Source of the DNA: Paramecium tetraurelia
Lineage: Eukaryota > Ciliophora > Oligohymenophorea > Peniculida > Parameciidae
Assembly (NCBI RefSeq): GCF_000165425.1
Contig: NW_001799006.1
Location: 177,710-241,709 of the forward strand
Direction of reading: 5' to 3'
DNA: 64,000 nucleotides
Shown: positions 1 to 12,837 of the stretch, piece by piece
Position numbering within the stretch: the first letter of the stretch is position 1
How the letters are laid out: each line of letters opens with the position of its first letter
Notes under the pieces: model-generated
The model's database searches: none
Told to the model about the DNA's origin: nothing
Seen by the model: only the letters and a program-made list of their open reading frames with translations
Translations under genes and position numbers: made by a program

Positions 1-1463
1 CTTATCATTTTAAATTCATCAAGTGGCTTTTAGTTTTTGTCATCTAATTTTGTTATCATGAAGAGGAGATCAATTTATTATGTGTTATGTTCTAGTTTTC
101 AATATCAATGTAACATTCATAACAAATTTTATGAATTATCATCTAAGCTTCAAATAAGTCCTTAAGATCATTTTACTTTAATTATTTGAATAGTTGAAAT
201 GATTTTCTCTAACTATTACATATGCATCACGATGTTGCAAATAAAGGAAGAATATTTTTTACAGTGTACTTTACAATAGAAGATTTGTTAATTTTATTAC
301 TGAGAATCCATCAAATGAATGTAGAGATGGTTTATAAAAAGCATTTTAAGACGATATTATAGCATTAAAACCATTACAGAGTAGGATTCTAATTTTCAAG
401 ATTATTAGTAGTTGAGAAAAAATAATATATAGAAAAATATCATTTAGTAATAAGCTTAGTTTAGGATTGCTAAGAAGTGGTCATTAACTACTTCCAAAGG
501 ATATCAAGATGAAAATCAAGAATTAACAATTTATTTCCTATTTAATTAAAATTAAAATATAATTAAATTTATAGAATAAATCCATAATTTTAATAAGAAA
601 GAGAATGGAAGGTACATGTTGGTAATTGATATCAATTTTTTCAATTTTCTTACAGAAGAGTTTAGTTTCTATTAATTTATATGGATGATTTATTAGTTTC
701 AAAATATTGCTTTTTAATAAAAATAATTACTTCAGAAATGAGAAATACTTAATTCCTTAATTTATTAAATACCATCTTGCGACCTTAAATGAATAAACTA
801 AACTTATATTCATTTATATAGGTTAAAATGATTTTTTTTTCTTTGCAAATATTATCAGAATTATTAGTGTGAGAGTTTAATTATTAAATTAAAAAGCGGT
901 AAATTTTATTAATAAAATTTTAAATTCTGATTCCATCTAATTTTTATTATATCGTTTTATTACTATCAATTAAATAGAAAAATCTTATAAAGTACATTCA
1001 AAAACTGATGTGTGTAGGTATTCAAATAAAATTTAAAGATAACTTATACTTTAAATATTCTATCGATATATGTTTGAATATCTAACTCATAATGACTGCT
1101 TAAAAATATATTTAAAACCTAACTTAAACTCTAAGTCCTTAATCTAAATATCAAAAGAAGTTCAAACTCCTTTTGATTTTCTTCTTCATTTTCGGTGACA
1201 GGCTCAATAGTTAACTGGTAATTAATAATTTAGGTTTAATTTTATTTTGTAATATCAAATAACATTAAGACAAATATTGAAAATAATGTTATAATAACCA
1301 AAACCAAAATAATTTGTAAATTCTCAAGTCGAGAGCTCCAGTTAGTAAAAATATATTTAAAAAAATCTAGAAGATCATAAAACTAAACTTTATAATCATA
1401 AAATAATAAAATGGCTCTTTGTTGAGAAAACAATTGGTAAATAAAAGGATTTAACTAAAATAA
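1..1463. other. AT-rich stretch without a supportable gene
   Basis: I found no sustained TGA-free frame with protein-like composition on either strand. There is no telomeric CCCCAA/CCCAAA repeat at the left edge, so this is not visibly a chromosome end. At nearly 1.5 kb it is long for Paramecium intergenic DNA and may hold decayed gene remnants that I cannot identify. Confidence 0.4.
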
Positions 1464-2275
1464 TCATTCCAATTCTTGCATCATATCTTAACGAATTTAT
1501 ACTTCCATATTCTATTTATTCTTATCTTAGAGTTTGAATATTTTTTCAATTACAGTGATTTCAGTTGATGTTGTATCAAGACCTAATGGGATTGATTTAA
1601 TTGATACCACAAAAAGCTGCAATATCATTAACTACTAGCCCTGATGCAATAATGTCACTTCCTCTATTAACAGTTCCGGCACATAATGGAATTTGCAGTA
1701 AATTGGCCAATTCATCTAATTCTTCAACTGTTGTTAATGGATGAACAAGTCCTCCTTAGTTATTAAAGCAACAATAGGTTCCAACTAAGACTTATTATGC
1801 TACAGTAGTTCTGAAAACTTCAACTCCAAGAGTGTCAGCAATAATTTCCTCAGTTTCTTTATCCAAATCTGAGTGAATTAATGCAACATAGTCATTGCAA
1901 GCAACGCAATTCCCTAATGCTGATAATTTCTCTTCTACTCTTTTAACCTACATATGTTGATTAATTTTATTACTTTAACTTCATCAGGTAATGAATTTCT
2001 AATTTATTTCAATTCTTAATCAGTGCAAGTATTTGGAACGAGAAGTCCATTTTTGTTTCCTAAATTTTTATATTTCAAATACCTGCTGTCAACCTTCCAA
2101 TAATTCTTGTACCTCCTATTGAACAATGAATTACTGGCATGCTCAATCCAAGTTCAGATTCAAACACAGAATAAAAGTTTTCACTTCCTCCTAGAGCAAC
2201 TAAGCAATAAGAATTAGTAAGTTTGGAAAAAACACCAATATCATTGGAGTTTTCAAATTAACATCTATTGGCCAT
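1464..2275 (-). CDS. EIF6: Translation initiation factor 6 (eIF6), anti-association factor of the 60S subunit
   Basis: eIF6 binds the 60S ribosomal subunit, is needed for its maturation and blocks premature joining to 40S. The spliced protein is 245 aa, the same length as human eIF6. Near the N-terminus it carries [20 protein letters not shown], then [62 protein letters not shown] and an [11 protein letters not shown]-type C-terminal motif. Three introns of 23, 26 and 25 nt lie at 2060-2082, 1948-1973 and 1583-1607; the last restores the conserved [16 protein letters not shown] ending, followed by an unusual Gln/Met-rich tail of about 18 residues. The ATG at 2275 gives the family-typical [14 protein letters not shown] start. 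Divergent from the next gene, about 110 bp away. Identification is secure. Confidence 0.95.
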
Positions 2276-2385
2276 AATGTGCTTAATAAATATTCTTTAT
2301 TAAAATAACTAAAATCAATAAAAAGTGAACTGAATTTCACAGTGGGTATTATAAAAATTCTAGTTGGTCATATAATAAATTATTA

Positions 2386-5300
2386 ATGAATTCAATTATT
2401 ACCATTTTAACTACTTTACTTATTAAATCTTTAGCTTAAGTCATAATAGTTTATGATTAGAAGAATGACACAATTTAATAAACAGCTAATACTATTACTT
2501 TCAATATTACTGCAACTTTTCCAACATCCTCAGATGTATAAGTGGATGTCTAATTGCCAAGTCAAATTATTGGCCAAGAAAACATTGTATGTGGTGTAAC
2601 AGGTTTGACCAATGGAGCTTGTAATTTAGTTTACAGTAAATTTATAATTACTTTCAAATCTGCAACACCTACTTTCTAAATTATTTTTATCAATGTAAAC
2701 AATCCGATAACTACATATACTGATCAAGTTCAATTAAATGCTTCAGTAATTGCTACAAAATCAGTGATCTTCACAAAGCTTGTACAACTGAAATTTCAGT
2801 TCAAAAATGTGCCTTTATCCATAATTTAACCACCTACAACCTACATTGCAGCTCCTTTAACAATAACTATAGATGGGACTTCTATTACATTCCCGACATA
2901 GTCTTAAATAATAATAACTACAAATGGTGTAATTGATAATTTAGTTAAATTGACTGGCATAGTGTTTGAATCAATAAAACTTTAAGATAGCACAATAATC
3001 ATCAATAATGTTTAACTACCATCTAATGCAAAAAGTACTTTTAGCATTTCCAAATTTATTATTAAATCTAATGAACCAATAAACTATAAAGTAGAAATAT
3101 TAGACTCTAACAATGGATAAATTACCATGTTTTAAACTTCTCAAACAGTTTAAACAATCAATAATAACTATGATTACACATTGTCTGCAGAAAATTAAGT
3201 AGTTGGAATGCCAACTTCAATTAAAATCATTTTATGTAATCTAGATGAATAGAGTAAGTTTATATTTACCTCTTCAATTGCAAAACTTAACTATGTTACT
3301 TCTTATGAATCTAGTTGTCATAGCACATTGATTTAATAATTTACTAATCCATTTTCGTTGAATTCCATTAGCTTTGATTTGTAGGTTACTCTAAATAATT
3401 TTAATAGCATCAAAAGATCTATTTCGTACACTCCAATTAAGGATTAAATATCAATGACTCTGACTTAGAACACAACTATAATGTTAAATTATGCACTGGT
3501 TATATTATCTTTGTAATTGAATTAACAATATAGCAACTTTTTTATAGAATTGGCAAACTCCTACACAACAGATAGTTGTAAAATTTAGGATGTAGATTGT
3601 TCTTAAATGAATAACATTTACAAATCTAATCTTTTGGAATAAAAGCTAAATAAAGTGATAATAAAACTGGAGATTTTATTACCTGGTTGCGATTCTTATT
3701 ATTTTTAGGCTAAACTCATCTATTAAAATTAAGAATTGGCCACATCTAATTAAATAACTCCATTATTAGTTAAATATAAATTAACATCAACATTAAGTAC
3801 ATCTTCATTTAATATCGGAGAAGAATCAGTTTTCACTATAAATGGTTTAGATTCAAAATAAATTACAAAATATTATGTCTCAACGACTTTAACTGATTTA
3901 AAATGTTAAGACTGTATATAAAATGAAAATTAGTTATAATACGGTTAGGTGAACAGTATTCAATTTTCGGCCAATAATTTAAAAAATGTAAAGCCTTATA
4001 CCATAACAATAATAGCATACAACGATTAATGTTTAATTGCAGAATAAATTTTTAGATAGTAAGCAATTGCACAAAAATTATAATTATCGGTAATTACTGA
4101 TAATAATTATCAATAAGCCCAAGGTAATTGGCAAATAACCATTTCTCCTGATATACAGGATAAAGGTATAATGAAAACCCCATTTATTCTGCCAAATAAT
4201 TAGGAAAATAAAATCAATGCCACCTCTATGTATATCAATTAGACAAAGTATACTTTAAATATGATTAATTGGTACTTTGATAAAGAAGAGAATTATTGGG
4301 AAGTAGGATATTATAGAGAAGGATATTTATATGCATATGGCAATTTGACCTTGCCTTAATTGAATATTATGGATTTTAAGAATTTGAAGATCACTAAACA
4401 AAATGCATAAATTAATGAAACAGATAAGGTCATTATAACTTTCGATACTTATTTCGATATCCCTGTAGATGGATAATTACAATTAGATGTAACTGACGTG
4501 TAATTGAGCAATCTTACATTAAATGGAGTAGAAATCAATAATTAAGTTGTAATTCCTAAAGGAAATTAAGTATTAAATTTTTAAATATCGTTTATGAATC
4601 CAATTAGTAACTATTCAAAACAATTTACTCTTACTTCGTTTAATGAATTAGGAAGGATTTTATAAAAATCAAATTTTCAATATGCTTTTAATTATGGATG
4701 CAGTATTGAATAATGTGGAGTTTGTAATTTAACTGATTGTATTTCTTGCAAATCCACATTTACATTAGTCAATAATACTTGTTAGTTAATCTGTGAAGAA
4801 AATCAGAATATTGTAAATAATACATGTGTAAATAATTAAAATAATAACACCCACAATGTAAACGATACTAATACAACAACTCCGAATAAGACAGGCGACA
4901 TAACAATTCAGCACGATGAAGATTCTTTTGTTTTTACTCCTCCAATAATTAGCCCAATCGTAGTTCTTATATACTTATTTGCTTTATCTAGGAAATGTTG
5001 GAGTAGTGAATCAGAAACTTTTATAATATTTTATTCTTTAGCATCTGTAATGGAACACATTATCCATATATTTCTTTTCATCTATTTCTTTGTTACTCTA
5101 GATTTGATTTATGGGTTTTGCATGATTTCAGTAATTGTGCTGCATTTTTCATCTCAGATTTACATAGTTTTCATGAATTTGTTTAAGATAGATCCAGAGT
5201 ATATTGGAATCCGCTAATAAAATAATTGGTTAAAGTTGCTCCATATTATTTCACTTACTTTTTGTGGAAGATTACTATTGTTATTAATAAGCAAATTTGA

Positions 5301-5553
5301 CCAATCTTATGTTTGGTCTACTCCTTGGACCTTTAAAATATCTGTGCTTCAAAGGTTGTCTAACTATTTGAAATTTCAAATAATAGCTTAGATTGGTGTA
5401 TTGACTTTGGTAATATTGGCCATACTATAGAAATTATTCTTACTCTACATTGAGATTCTTAGTTTTCAAATTATACAAACCGTTGTTACACTCTATACTT
5501 TCAACCATTTGAGAAATCAAAAAAATTAAGAAATTAGATACACATATGTATGA
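2386..5553 (+). CDS. Large secreted/multipass membrane protein with long ectodomain
   Basis: An intron-free frame of 1055 residues. The ATG at 2386 begins a hydrophobic signal peptide (residues 1-18, ending ...LIKSLAQ). About 800 residues of Ser/Thr/Asn-rich, beta-looking ectodomain follow, with many N-x-S/T sites, then a Cys-rich knot (CSIEQCGVCNLTDCISCK and CEENQNIVNNTC) like the furin/EGF-type stalks of ciliate surface proteins. The last ~230 residues hold several strongly hydrophobic segments (for example SPIVVLIYLFALS, IFLFIYFFVTLDLIYGF, LVILAILQKLFLLYIEIL), so the C-terminus is probably multipass and the ectodomain outside the cell or in a vesicle lumen. The overall plan resembles REJ/polycystin-like ciliate proteins, but I see no domain that proves it. 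Function unknown. Confidence 0.75.
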
Positions 5554-5668
5554 TTAAACATAGTTTTATATAAATTTATTACAGTTATTATTTGATGATC
5601 CGAATATATTATATGATAAAAACATAAATCTTACTTTATATGTTATCTTATTCTTGATAATTATTAAA

Positions 5669-6951
5669 ATGCTGAACTAATCTAATCCCTCACCAAAAAA
5701 AAGAATGTTATGGACAGAAAATGTATATTAGATGAATATAGTAGGAAGACAAACTCTTATAGTAGTTAGTCAATAAATTCTAAAATGAAAGACTTGGCTG
5801 GAAAAAAATTTCTCAATCTCTCAGAAAACAAGGCTATGACAGAAATACCAAGGCTTGTAGAGAGAGATTTTTCAACCACCTTGATAATACATTCAATAAA
5901 ACAGAACTGACTACCCAGGAACTTGATAAGCTATTTGAACTCATTAAAATTCATGGTAACAAATGGGTAAAAGTTATTGATAATTAGACTTGTATTGCTG
6001 AGGAGCTCAATCATAGAACAGACTAAGATATTAAGAATAAATTTTATGCCCACATAAAAAAAGTGTTTAGGCGATTATTAAAAGCCACTTTTTAAACAAC
6101 CGAAAGTATATATTTTGGCTTTATTGTAGGTTCTATAATGACAGCCAAATTACAACCATTATTGATCTCAAGCATATTTTGTTATGAAAATGAACTGGAT
6201 CAAAAATAAATTCTTATTCAAAATGATATGAAAGACCTTTTTCAGAGTCTAATAAGAAAAAATAAATCAATTTCTTAAGGAGAGCAAATAGATGAGGAAA
6301 CAAGAGAACAGGTTAAGCAAATTACTACATACTTGGATAAAGAAAAGTAATAAAAATTATAATTGTAGTTAATTATATCTCTAAAATAAAATCACCAGAA
6401 AACAAAATAAACAAATAATTAAAACAAAACATATTATCAAAAAAACTTAATTTGCCCATAATTAATTTTAACAATAACAAATTTTAAAGAAGATCTAAAT
6501 GAAGCAACCCATATTTGTGTGTTCATAAAAAAAGTTAGAATTCCCAATCATGGATTTGGATACAAAATTCTAGAATGATTTCAATTAATTTGAATTTGAT
6601 AAAATATTGGAGAATGGATCTCTATTCTAACCATAACAAATTATTTCTAGTGTTCCATTCTAATGGCATTAGTCCTCTTATAAATTAGAATTAAGCCACG
6701 TACACATTATTTTAACAACTTATAGTAATCTGAATTATCGTATATGGCCATTCAGTCAAATTCATACAATTATTCAACTATTTGGAATATTTGAGAACTT
6801 ATATTCATATTGTTATCAAATATTGACAAACTGTAGCCTCCAAAAATTTTATTTTTTATTTATCATTAATTATAAATTTGAAACTCTGAATAAATAATTT
6901 AATTGTTTCTCCTTCATGGTTTAAATTTTAACATAAAGCAATTATTCTTGA
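5669..6951 (+). CDS. Myb-like (two SANT/Myb repeats) DNA-binding protein, copy 1
   Basis: Spliced length about 405 aa with introns at 5723-5741 (19 nt), 6106-6129 (24 nt) and 6347-6368 (22 nt). Repeat 1 reads W...EDKLLQQLVNKF...GWKKISQSL...KACRERFFNHLD; repeat 2 reads LDKLFELIKIHGNKWVKV...ELNHRTDQDIKNKFYAHIKK. This is the helix-helix-helix Trp pattern of Myb domains, with R/K-rich recognition helices suited to DNA. The C-terminal part is Asn/Gln-rich and partly hydrophobic near the end. A paralogue with introns at the same three positions lies at 47872-48952. The two align well until about residue 300; after that this copy runs on longer, so its last ~60 residues could be read-through past a lost stop. 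Likely a nuclear transcription factor; target unknown. Confidence 0.8.
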
Positions 6952-7649
6952 TCATGGGATGTAGATGTAAAGGACCGTAGTTCAAAAGTCTGTAAGTTAT
7001 GAAAGCTTGTAGGAGTTTCAGAATTAATAATTAAAGTTGATTTTTATATTGAAATTTTGCCAAGCATATAATAAATCCCTTCCCATATTGATTCTACTTT
7101 AATATATTATTTAAAGCATCATAAGTAGCTACAGGGAATTTATTTCGTTTAAGAGAAAAATTATTGTTCATTTTATTGAAATTCAAACCAGTCAAAATTA
7201 TGTTGATGAACTTATCCATAAAATTTTAAGTCAATTCTGAATTAAATAAAAACTAATAATTGAATAACCACTAAATATTTTTTTTTAATTTCACTCCTTA
7301 TATATAAGTTTTCTTGACAAAATTATAAATAAATAATATAAAAAAGGGATGAAAAATAAATTTTAAATAACACGAATAACTATTCTCAAAAAATATTTTT
7401 CATTTAACTAAACTTGATCAATATCAATAAATTTATTCATAATAGCATATAGAAATATATAGAAATTAAAATTAATGGGTAAGTTTGATTTATTGTATTT
7501 AAAGAAATACTCTAAAGAATATTTATTTAATATTACTAGGACAATTTATTTTCTGAAATTTTTAACTATGTGTAATAAAAGGAATAAATTAAAAAAAATT
7601 GTATTTATAATTCATAAATAAAAATAACAAAATCACATTTATTTTTTCT
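6952..7649. other. AT-rich intergenic region
   Basis: About 700 bp between two convergent genes. Poly-T/poly-A runs and no long TGA-free frame on either strand. I see nothing else that I can support. Confidence 0.5.
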
Positions 7650-9194
7650 TCATTTTTTTGATTTATCTCTAGAACCACTGTGATATGATTATTTTTTGTC
7701 ATATTTCTAATTTTTATATTCTTTTCTGCTCTTTAGTTTGTCCTCTTAGAATTTTTATTTATAACTACTTCTCCATTTCTTTTATTTTTTTTCTCTTTTA
7801 GAACATGAATATTTTTTTTCTTTACTTTATTTGTTATTAAGCATTTCCTTTTTTTTTGATGAGGAAATAACAGACTTATTACTAGAATTGCTAGAACTAT
7901 TTGAACTATTAGAGCTACTTGAACTACTTGAACTGCTGGAGCTGCTTCTAGAATATTTTCGTTTTTTGAATTAATTCTTATTATTTTTATTTAATAGTGT
8001 ATTTGAAAGAAGATTATAACATAATTATTTTACAATTGGATGAGTATATTTATTATCACCTTTGATTCCTGGTATCTATCCATTATTAATTTTATCAAAT
8101 AACACTTATGTGGTCTGAAGGATCTGAACAATATTGCTTAGATTATTAGTATTCTTAGCATAATCTTCTTATTTAGTTGTCTCTTTATCTTCCTATTTAG
8201 TTGTTTCTTTATCCTCTTATTTAGATGTTTCTTTATCTTCTTATTTAGATATTTCTTTTACTTCTTGTTTAGACTAACAAAAGTCAGAAGTCTTGATTTG
8301 ATTATTCTGAATTTATTCATCTTTTTTTACAGTTTCTTCTTAATCTCTAAAAATTTCATCAATATCCCATTCATCAGCTGTACTTGATTATTATTTAACT
8401 TCAACTTGCATTTGTCCAATGGGAAAGGTTTGACAGATGGCTTTTGCAATGCTATGTTGAATTTTGAATCCCTCATACAATTCAAAAGATGGAAAATCAT
8501 AAATAGTTTTGATGGATGACTATCTTCTTAGCCATTGAATTTTAAAGGTCTTAAGTTTAGGGAATTATTAATCATATACGACAAGTTGATTGATCATTTT
8601 AGCACAACCAACAAATTCATCATTATTAATAAAAATCAAAATAACATTTGCAGGGATATTGCATTCTTGCGCTAATTTAAAGTACGTGATTTCTTTGACT
8701 GTCCAAACTGAGAATCTTTTGGCATGAGCTAAATTATTTTTATTTGATTTCATGAGGTAGAAGACAGAATTGAATGTAATGAATTCATTACAGGGAGGCT
8801 CTGGTACAAATGTTTGAAATGATTCTGTGTATTTATAATGACATTGGGAATTGATATTGAAGAAACATTTGGATTTCTGACAAAATATATTCTCACAAGT
8901 GGAGCAGATGAATTTTTAACAACAAGGAGTTGAAATTTCAAAATCTCTAGAGAAACAGGAAAGACATATATTTCTTCTTTTTGGAACTCGAACTAATATT
9001 ATCATTTGCTTGTTTCTAATTTCATCACTAATATTCAAAATCTTTTCTTCATAAAGCATTTGGATATCGTCTTTCTTGGATGTGAACATTTATTCAATTT
9101 TGACTCTTAGGTCTCTTACTTAGATTTTGATTCCTTAAATTGGTATAGTTTAGACTTCTGAGCTGTTTTCCCATTTAAAAGTTATTGAATTCAT
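7650..9194 (-). CDS. YTH-domain (m6A-reader-like) RNA-binding protein with Cys cluster and SR-like tail
   Basis: Single exon, 514 aa. Residues ~144-265 look like a YTH domain: FYLMKSNKNNLAHAKRFSVW (compare the YTHDC1 pattern FxIKSxxxxNxxxAxxxGVW), then VILIFINNDEFVGCAKM and FKIQWLRR, then the basic helix and SIAKAICQTFP. The first aromatic-cage Trp is W164. The position of the second cage Trp, normally just before the FKIxW strand, has no Trp in the short loop INQLVVYDQQFPKLKT, so methyl-A binding may be weak or different. Residues 77-118 hold a zinc-knuckle-like cluster (CLSC...CC...CSTC...C...C). An acidic linker carries four copies of a KEDKET/KQE-type repeat, followed by a poly-Ser/Arg-Ser block and a Lys/Arg-rich end, as in nuclear splicing factors. 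YTH proteins read N6-methyladenosine in RNA; here that role is inferred. Confidence 0.75.
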
Positions 9195-9289
9195 TTTAAA
9201 TTAATTATTAGGTAATTATTCAATTTTATTTGAATTAAATAAATGAAAAAAATGTATGTAATATTTTGTACAACACCTTTGAAATATAA

Positions 9290-10917
9290 TCAATTATAAA
9301 TAAAATTGAAAGAACGTTTTTCTGTCATACCTACTGATGGACTCTTGACAGAGTTGAAACTCTTTTCGCTTGGAATGAAACTAGGATGAACAGTCAATTA
9401 GTGAGGATTCTTTTTCTAAGATAAACCTCTACTAGATTCAAAACTATAAGATGATTGTCTTTCTTTAGATAGTGTAGGTTATCTTTCTTTGGAATGAGTG
9501 GTGGTGTGTCGTTCATTTTTGGTAAGAATTCTATCAACTTTAAAAAACTGAGGTTCTCTTTGTTTGGCTTAAGCATTTGTAGTAGTGAAATAACTAGGTT
9601 TTGGAATGATAGCCTAAGTTAAGAATATGAATACTTTAGTATTATTTTATTTGGAGTTGTTTTTAAGATGAGAGAAATCAAAATAAAACTGTTGCTTAAT
9701 CTAACTAGTAGGAGTAATATAGGACATATTTTTGGTGATTGTATTGAGATCTTCAATTAAATCTTCAGGCAATTTATGTTTCTTCTTGAGTTCTTCTGTT
9801 TCCAAATTTTATTGATATTTTTTAAACCATGGATAATTCAGCAATTCCACAACAGTTGGTCTTTCATCTGGATCAATGGTCAACATCCCATACAATAATG
9901 CAATAGCTTCTTTGGATATATCATGAATGATGGTAAATTCTCCTGATTGGATTCTACTATACAATTCTTAATCAGTGTCCCCTTTAAATGGAAATACTCC
10001 TTAGAGCATAGTGAATAGCACAACTCCTAATGCCCAGACATCTGACTTGTCTCCTCTGTATTCTTATCTTGTAACTATTTCTGGAGCCATGTAACTTGGA
10101 GTGCCACAAAACATTTTGACTTTCTTATCAATGGGAAAAGAAGTTGAAAATCCAAAATCTATCAATTTAGGAGTAAGTCCGTCTAACAAGATATTTTCTA
10201 ATTTGATGTCTCTATGTGCAATGTTCTTGGAATGACAATATTGAATTGCATCTAGAATTTATTTGAATATTCCTTTGGCAATTTCCTCTTCCAATCTTCG
10301 TTCCTAAGATTAGAATTAATGTGTACCGGTTACTTTCTAACCAAATGGTGTAATGAACTACCGCTAACGTATTCCAATATTATATTCACATGGTTATTTG
10401 ATTCCACTGTGTCTAGGATCTTAACAATATTCGGATGATCTAATTTCTCCAATATTTCAATTTCTCTTCTCACTCCTTTCCTCCTCTGCAAATCTTTAAT
10501 CTTAGTTTTTTCATATATTTTTATTGCCACTTTTGTATCACTCTCTATTTGGATAGCAACTCTCACTGCAGCATATGCACCTTGACCTATTCGACTACCC
10601 ACCTTATATTATGCCTTGAATTATTCAGTTTTATTTGTATCATCGTCTGGTTGATTGATTAAGAACTTCACTCGATCACAAATGTTCTGTTGCTTGAAAT
10701 CAAATTTGAAGTATTCAACATTGTCTCGTTTCTCTACTTTACAAAATTTCGATTGTAGAATTTAACTAATTGCATCTAAATTCTTCAGTTGTTGATTCTT
10801 CAGGTTCATCAGTAATTCCTATTGCAAGGGTGGTCTGGACTTGAGGGCATATTGATTCCCAATGTATTTCTCGTTCTCCTTTTGATTTAAACTATTAGTT
10901 GCAGCTCTATGCTTCAT
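9290..10917 (-). CDS. Ser/Thr protein kinase, CAMK/SNF1-MARK type
   Basis: 527 aa after removing introns at 10304-10326 (23 nt) and 9614-9634 (21 nt, in phase and without TGA, so less certain). A ~105-residue N-terminal extension precedes the kinase domain: VGSRIGQGAYAAVRVA (P-loop), VAIKIYEK (VAIK lysine), [45 protein letters not shown] (catalytic loop, Asp intact), LIDFGFS (DFG), CGTPSYMAPEIV, SDVWALGVVLF and an RPTVVELLNYPWF end. All catalytic residues are present, so it should be active. The ~190-residue Ser/Lys-rich C-terminal tail has no recognisable domain. Only ~95 bp separate it from the YTH gene on the same strand. Substrate unknown. Confidence 0.9.
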
Positions 10918-11673
10918 TGCAATTTAAAATAATTAACAGTCTCATTATAATTAAATATTGTATAAAACATTCTTTCCTTTTATTGCATTAATACAGGAAT
11001 GATAATTCACTCTTTTCAAAATGCCTACTCACTTCTAATCAATAAGCAATCAATGTGACACCTTCAATAATCATCGAAATATGATAAAATTTATAGATAA
11101 TACTTAATTAAATGATGTCAACAGATCCATTAGATGTGACCTATTTCATCAATATCTAATATCAAAAATATTAAAATAAAGTTGCTTATAGTATACACTT
11201 CCATCAAATAATTAAATATTATAATATAAAATCTATCACCACACATTTTATATTTAATATATAGATTTAACAATAGATCAGAATGTTCACTAGGAAAGCT
11301 TATAATCAGAAATAAGAATGTTTCAACTTAAAATTATTTTATAATATTATCAAAATGTCTAATTCTCTCAAAAATGCAATTTCAACTAATGCATTTTATA
11401 TAGTCTTAGAATAAAGGGGGTCTAAAATAATAGATACACTAACTATTAGTTTTATTTATTTTTTTATTAGTAATTTTATTCTCTCATTCAACAAATTAAT
11501 ATACATAAATATTATCCAAAAATATTTATTTTTTGTTGAGCATCTTTGTAATTCTGTAGACTCTAATCATAAGATGATATTAGAGAAATTGAATTTATTA
11601 ATTAATTGATTTTGAAATTTCAAAGGTACTTAGCATAATTCACATTATAATAAACCGAATATTAATTAATCTA
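10918..11673. other. AT-rich divergent intergenic region
   Basis: The region between the kinase start and the next plus-strand gene. No coding frame or RNA gene is visible; it must contain both promoters. At ~750 bp it is longer than most other spacers here. Confidence 0.45.
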
Positions 11674-11961
11674 ATGAACAGTTTAGGGATTTAGAATAAT
11701 AGATTCCATCGACAGGCCATTGAGAATCGTACGAAAAATGAATGCAGTGAGTACTACTATTTGAACAATGTAAAAAAGAAACAGAAGAATGAATATTATG
11801 AAAAATGGCTGAAATAAAGAGAGATGCAGTCTAATGCATCTACAGAAACATATTTGGATATCATAACACCCAACCTTCCTTAAGCTAAGATTCCTAATAC
11901 CTTTTAAGTTAAGTTGATGAATGACATTTTAAAAGAAAATAAGCAAAAAATGCATTATTGA
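11674..11961 (+). CDS. Small basic hypothetical protein
   Basis: A 95-aa intron-free frame from ATG to TGA. It is Asn/Lys/Tyr-rich with a short basic coiled region (NNVKKKQKNEYYEKWLKQRE) and a C-terminal stretch with hydrophobic positions (FQVKLMNDILKEN). No family recognised. Composition and codon use match neighbouring genes, and it sits alone with clear AT-rich flanks, which supports a real small gene. Confidence 0.5.
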
Positions 11962-12156
11962 TTATTAACATACCTTATATATAAATCATTTAATAAATAT
12001 ATTTAAAAATAACTATTGGACCTTTATCAAATTATAATTCTTGATTGTTGTTATTTTAACTGTAAGAAGATATCATCTCTTTGTAATTAAAGTATCCAGG
12101 ATTTTCATTATCCTTTTGGTATAAACATCAATATTCTACAAAATAATAAATTAAAA

Positions 12157-12837
12157 ATGAATCAAATTAAAATATTTGAAACCAGAAAACGAAAGAGTCA
12201 ATCCGAATCTGAAATAAAAAGCATTTGCCTCATAACCTTTGAATATTAGTCAATCAAAAAATATTCAAATAAAAGATCACAATCCCAAGAATAATTAATA
12301 GACTATTCTAGTACAATCCACATTTTATTAAATATAGGCGATGAAGATAGTGTAAGTGATTAGGAAAGCTAATTGGAATGCCAAATCAATTCAACAACCC
12401 TTATGAATTATCAATAGGTGCCATCTCTCTTATCTATTTACACATCTGAAAGCAATATAAGTGCCGAAGAAGAATTCGAAATTTGGGATGACAACTAAGA
12501 TTTAAGAGTCTTAAAAATTGTCTTGGAAGACTAATAGCCATCAATAAAATAATTTTTATAATTGTACAAAGCAAGATTCGGGTATTTTTTAATAGATAAG
12601 CTTAGTGCATTTCCAGGACAGTAATAATGCATAAAAAATGAGGAAGTAATTAAGACTGCTATAACTTATGCCTCTAGTAGTAAATAGCTATTTAAGAAAT
12701 ATTTTCCATCAAAAAGGATAGTTTTTGAAGATGATATAGATTATTCTGAACCTTATAAAATAGAAGAGGATCATCATTTTTAAACTTTCAATGACTTTTT
12801 TAAACATAAGAAAACCAAAATCTTGATGGACTTTTGA
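12157..12837 (+). CDS. Hypothetical acidic protein, 226 aa
   Basis: One uninterrupted frame, no intron. The N-terminus is basic and Ser-rich (KRKSQSESEIK), the middle is acidic with LEDQQPSIKQFLQLYKARFG, and the C-terminus alternates acidic and aromatic residues (FEDDIDYSEPYKIEEDHHF) before KHKKTKILMDF. The LYKARFGYFLIDKLSAFPGQ stretch looks like a folded helical core, but I cannot assign a family. Probably soluble; no signal peptide or membrane segment. Confidence 0.6.

Noticed and set aside
2386-5553. Naming the membrane protein as a polycystin/REJ receptor
   Set aside because: Layout is compatible, but no REJ, PLAT or channel motif can be pointed to.
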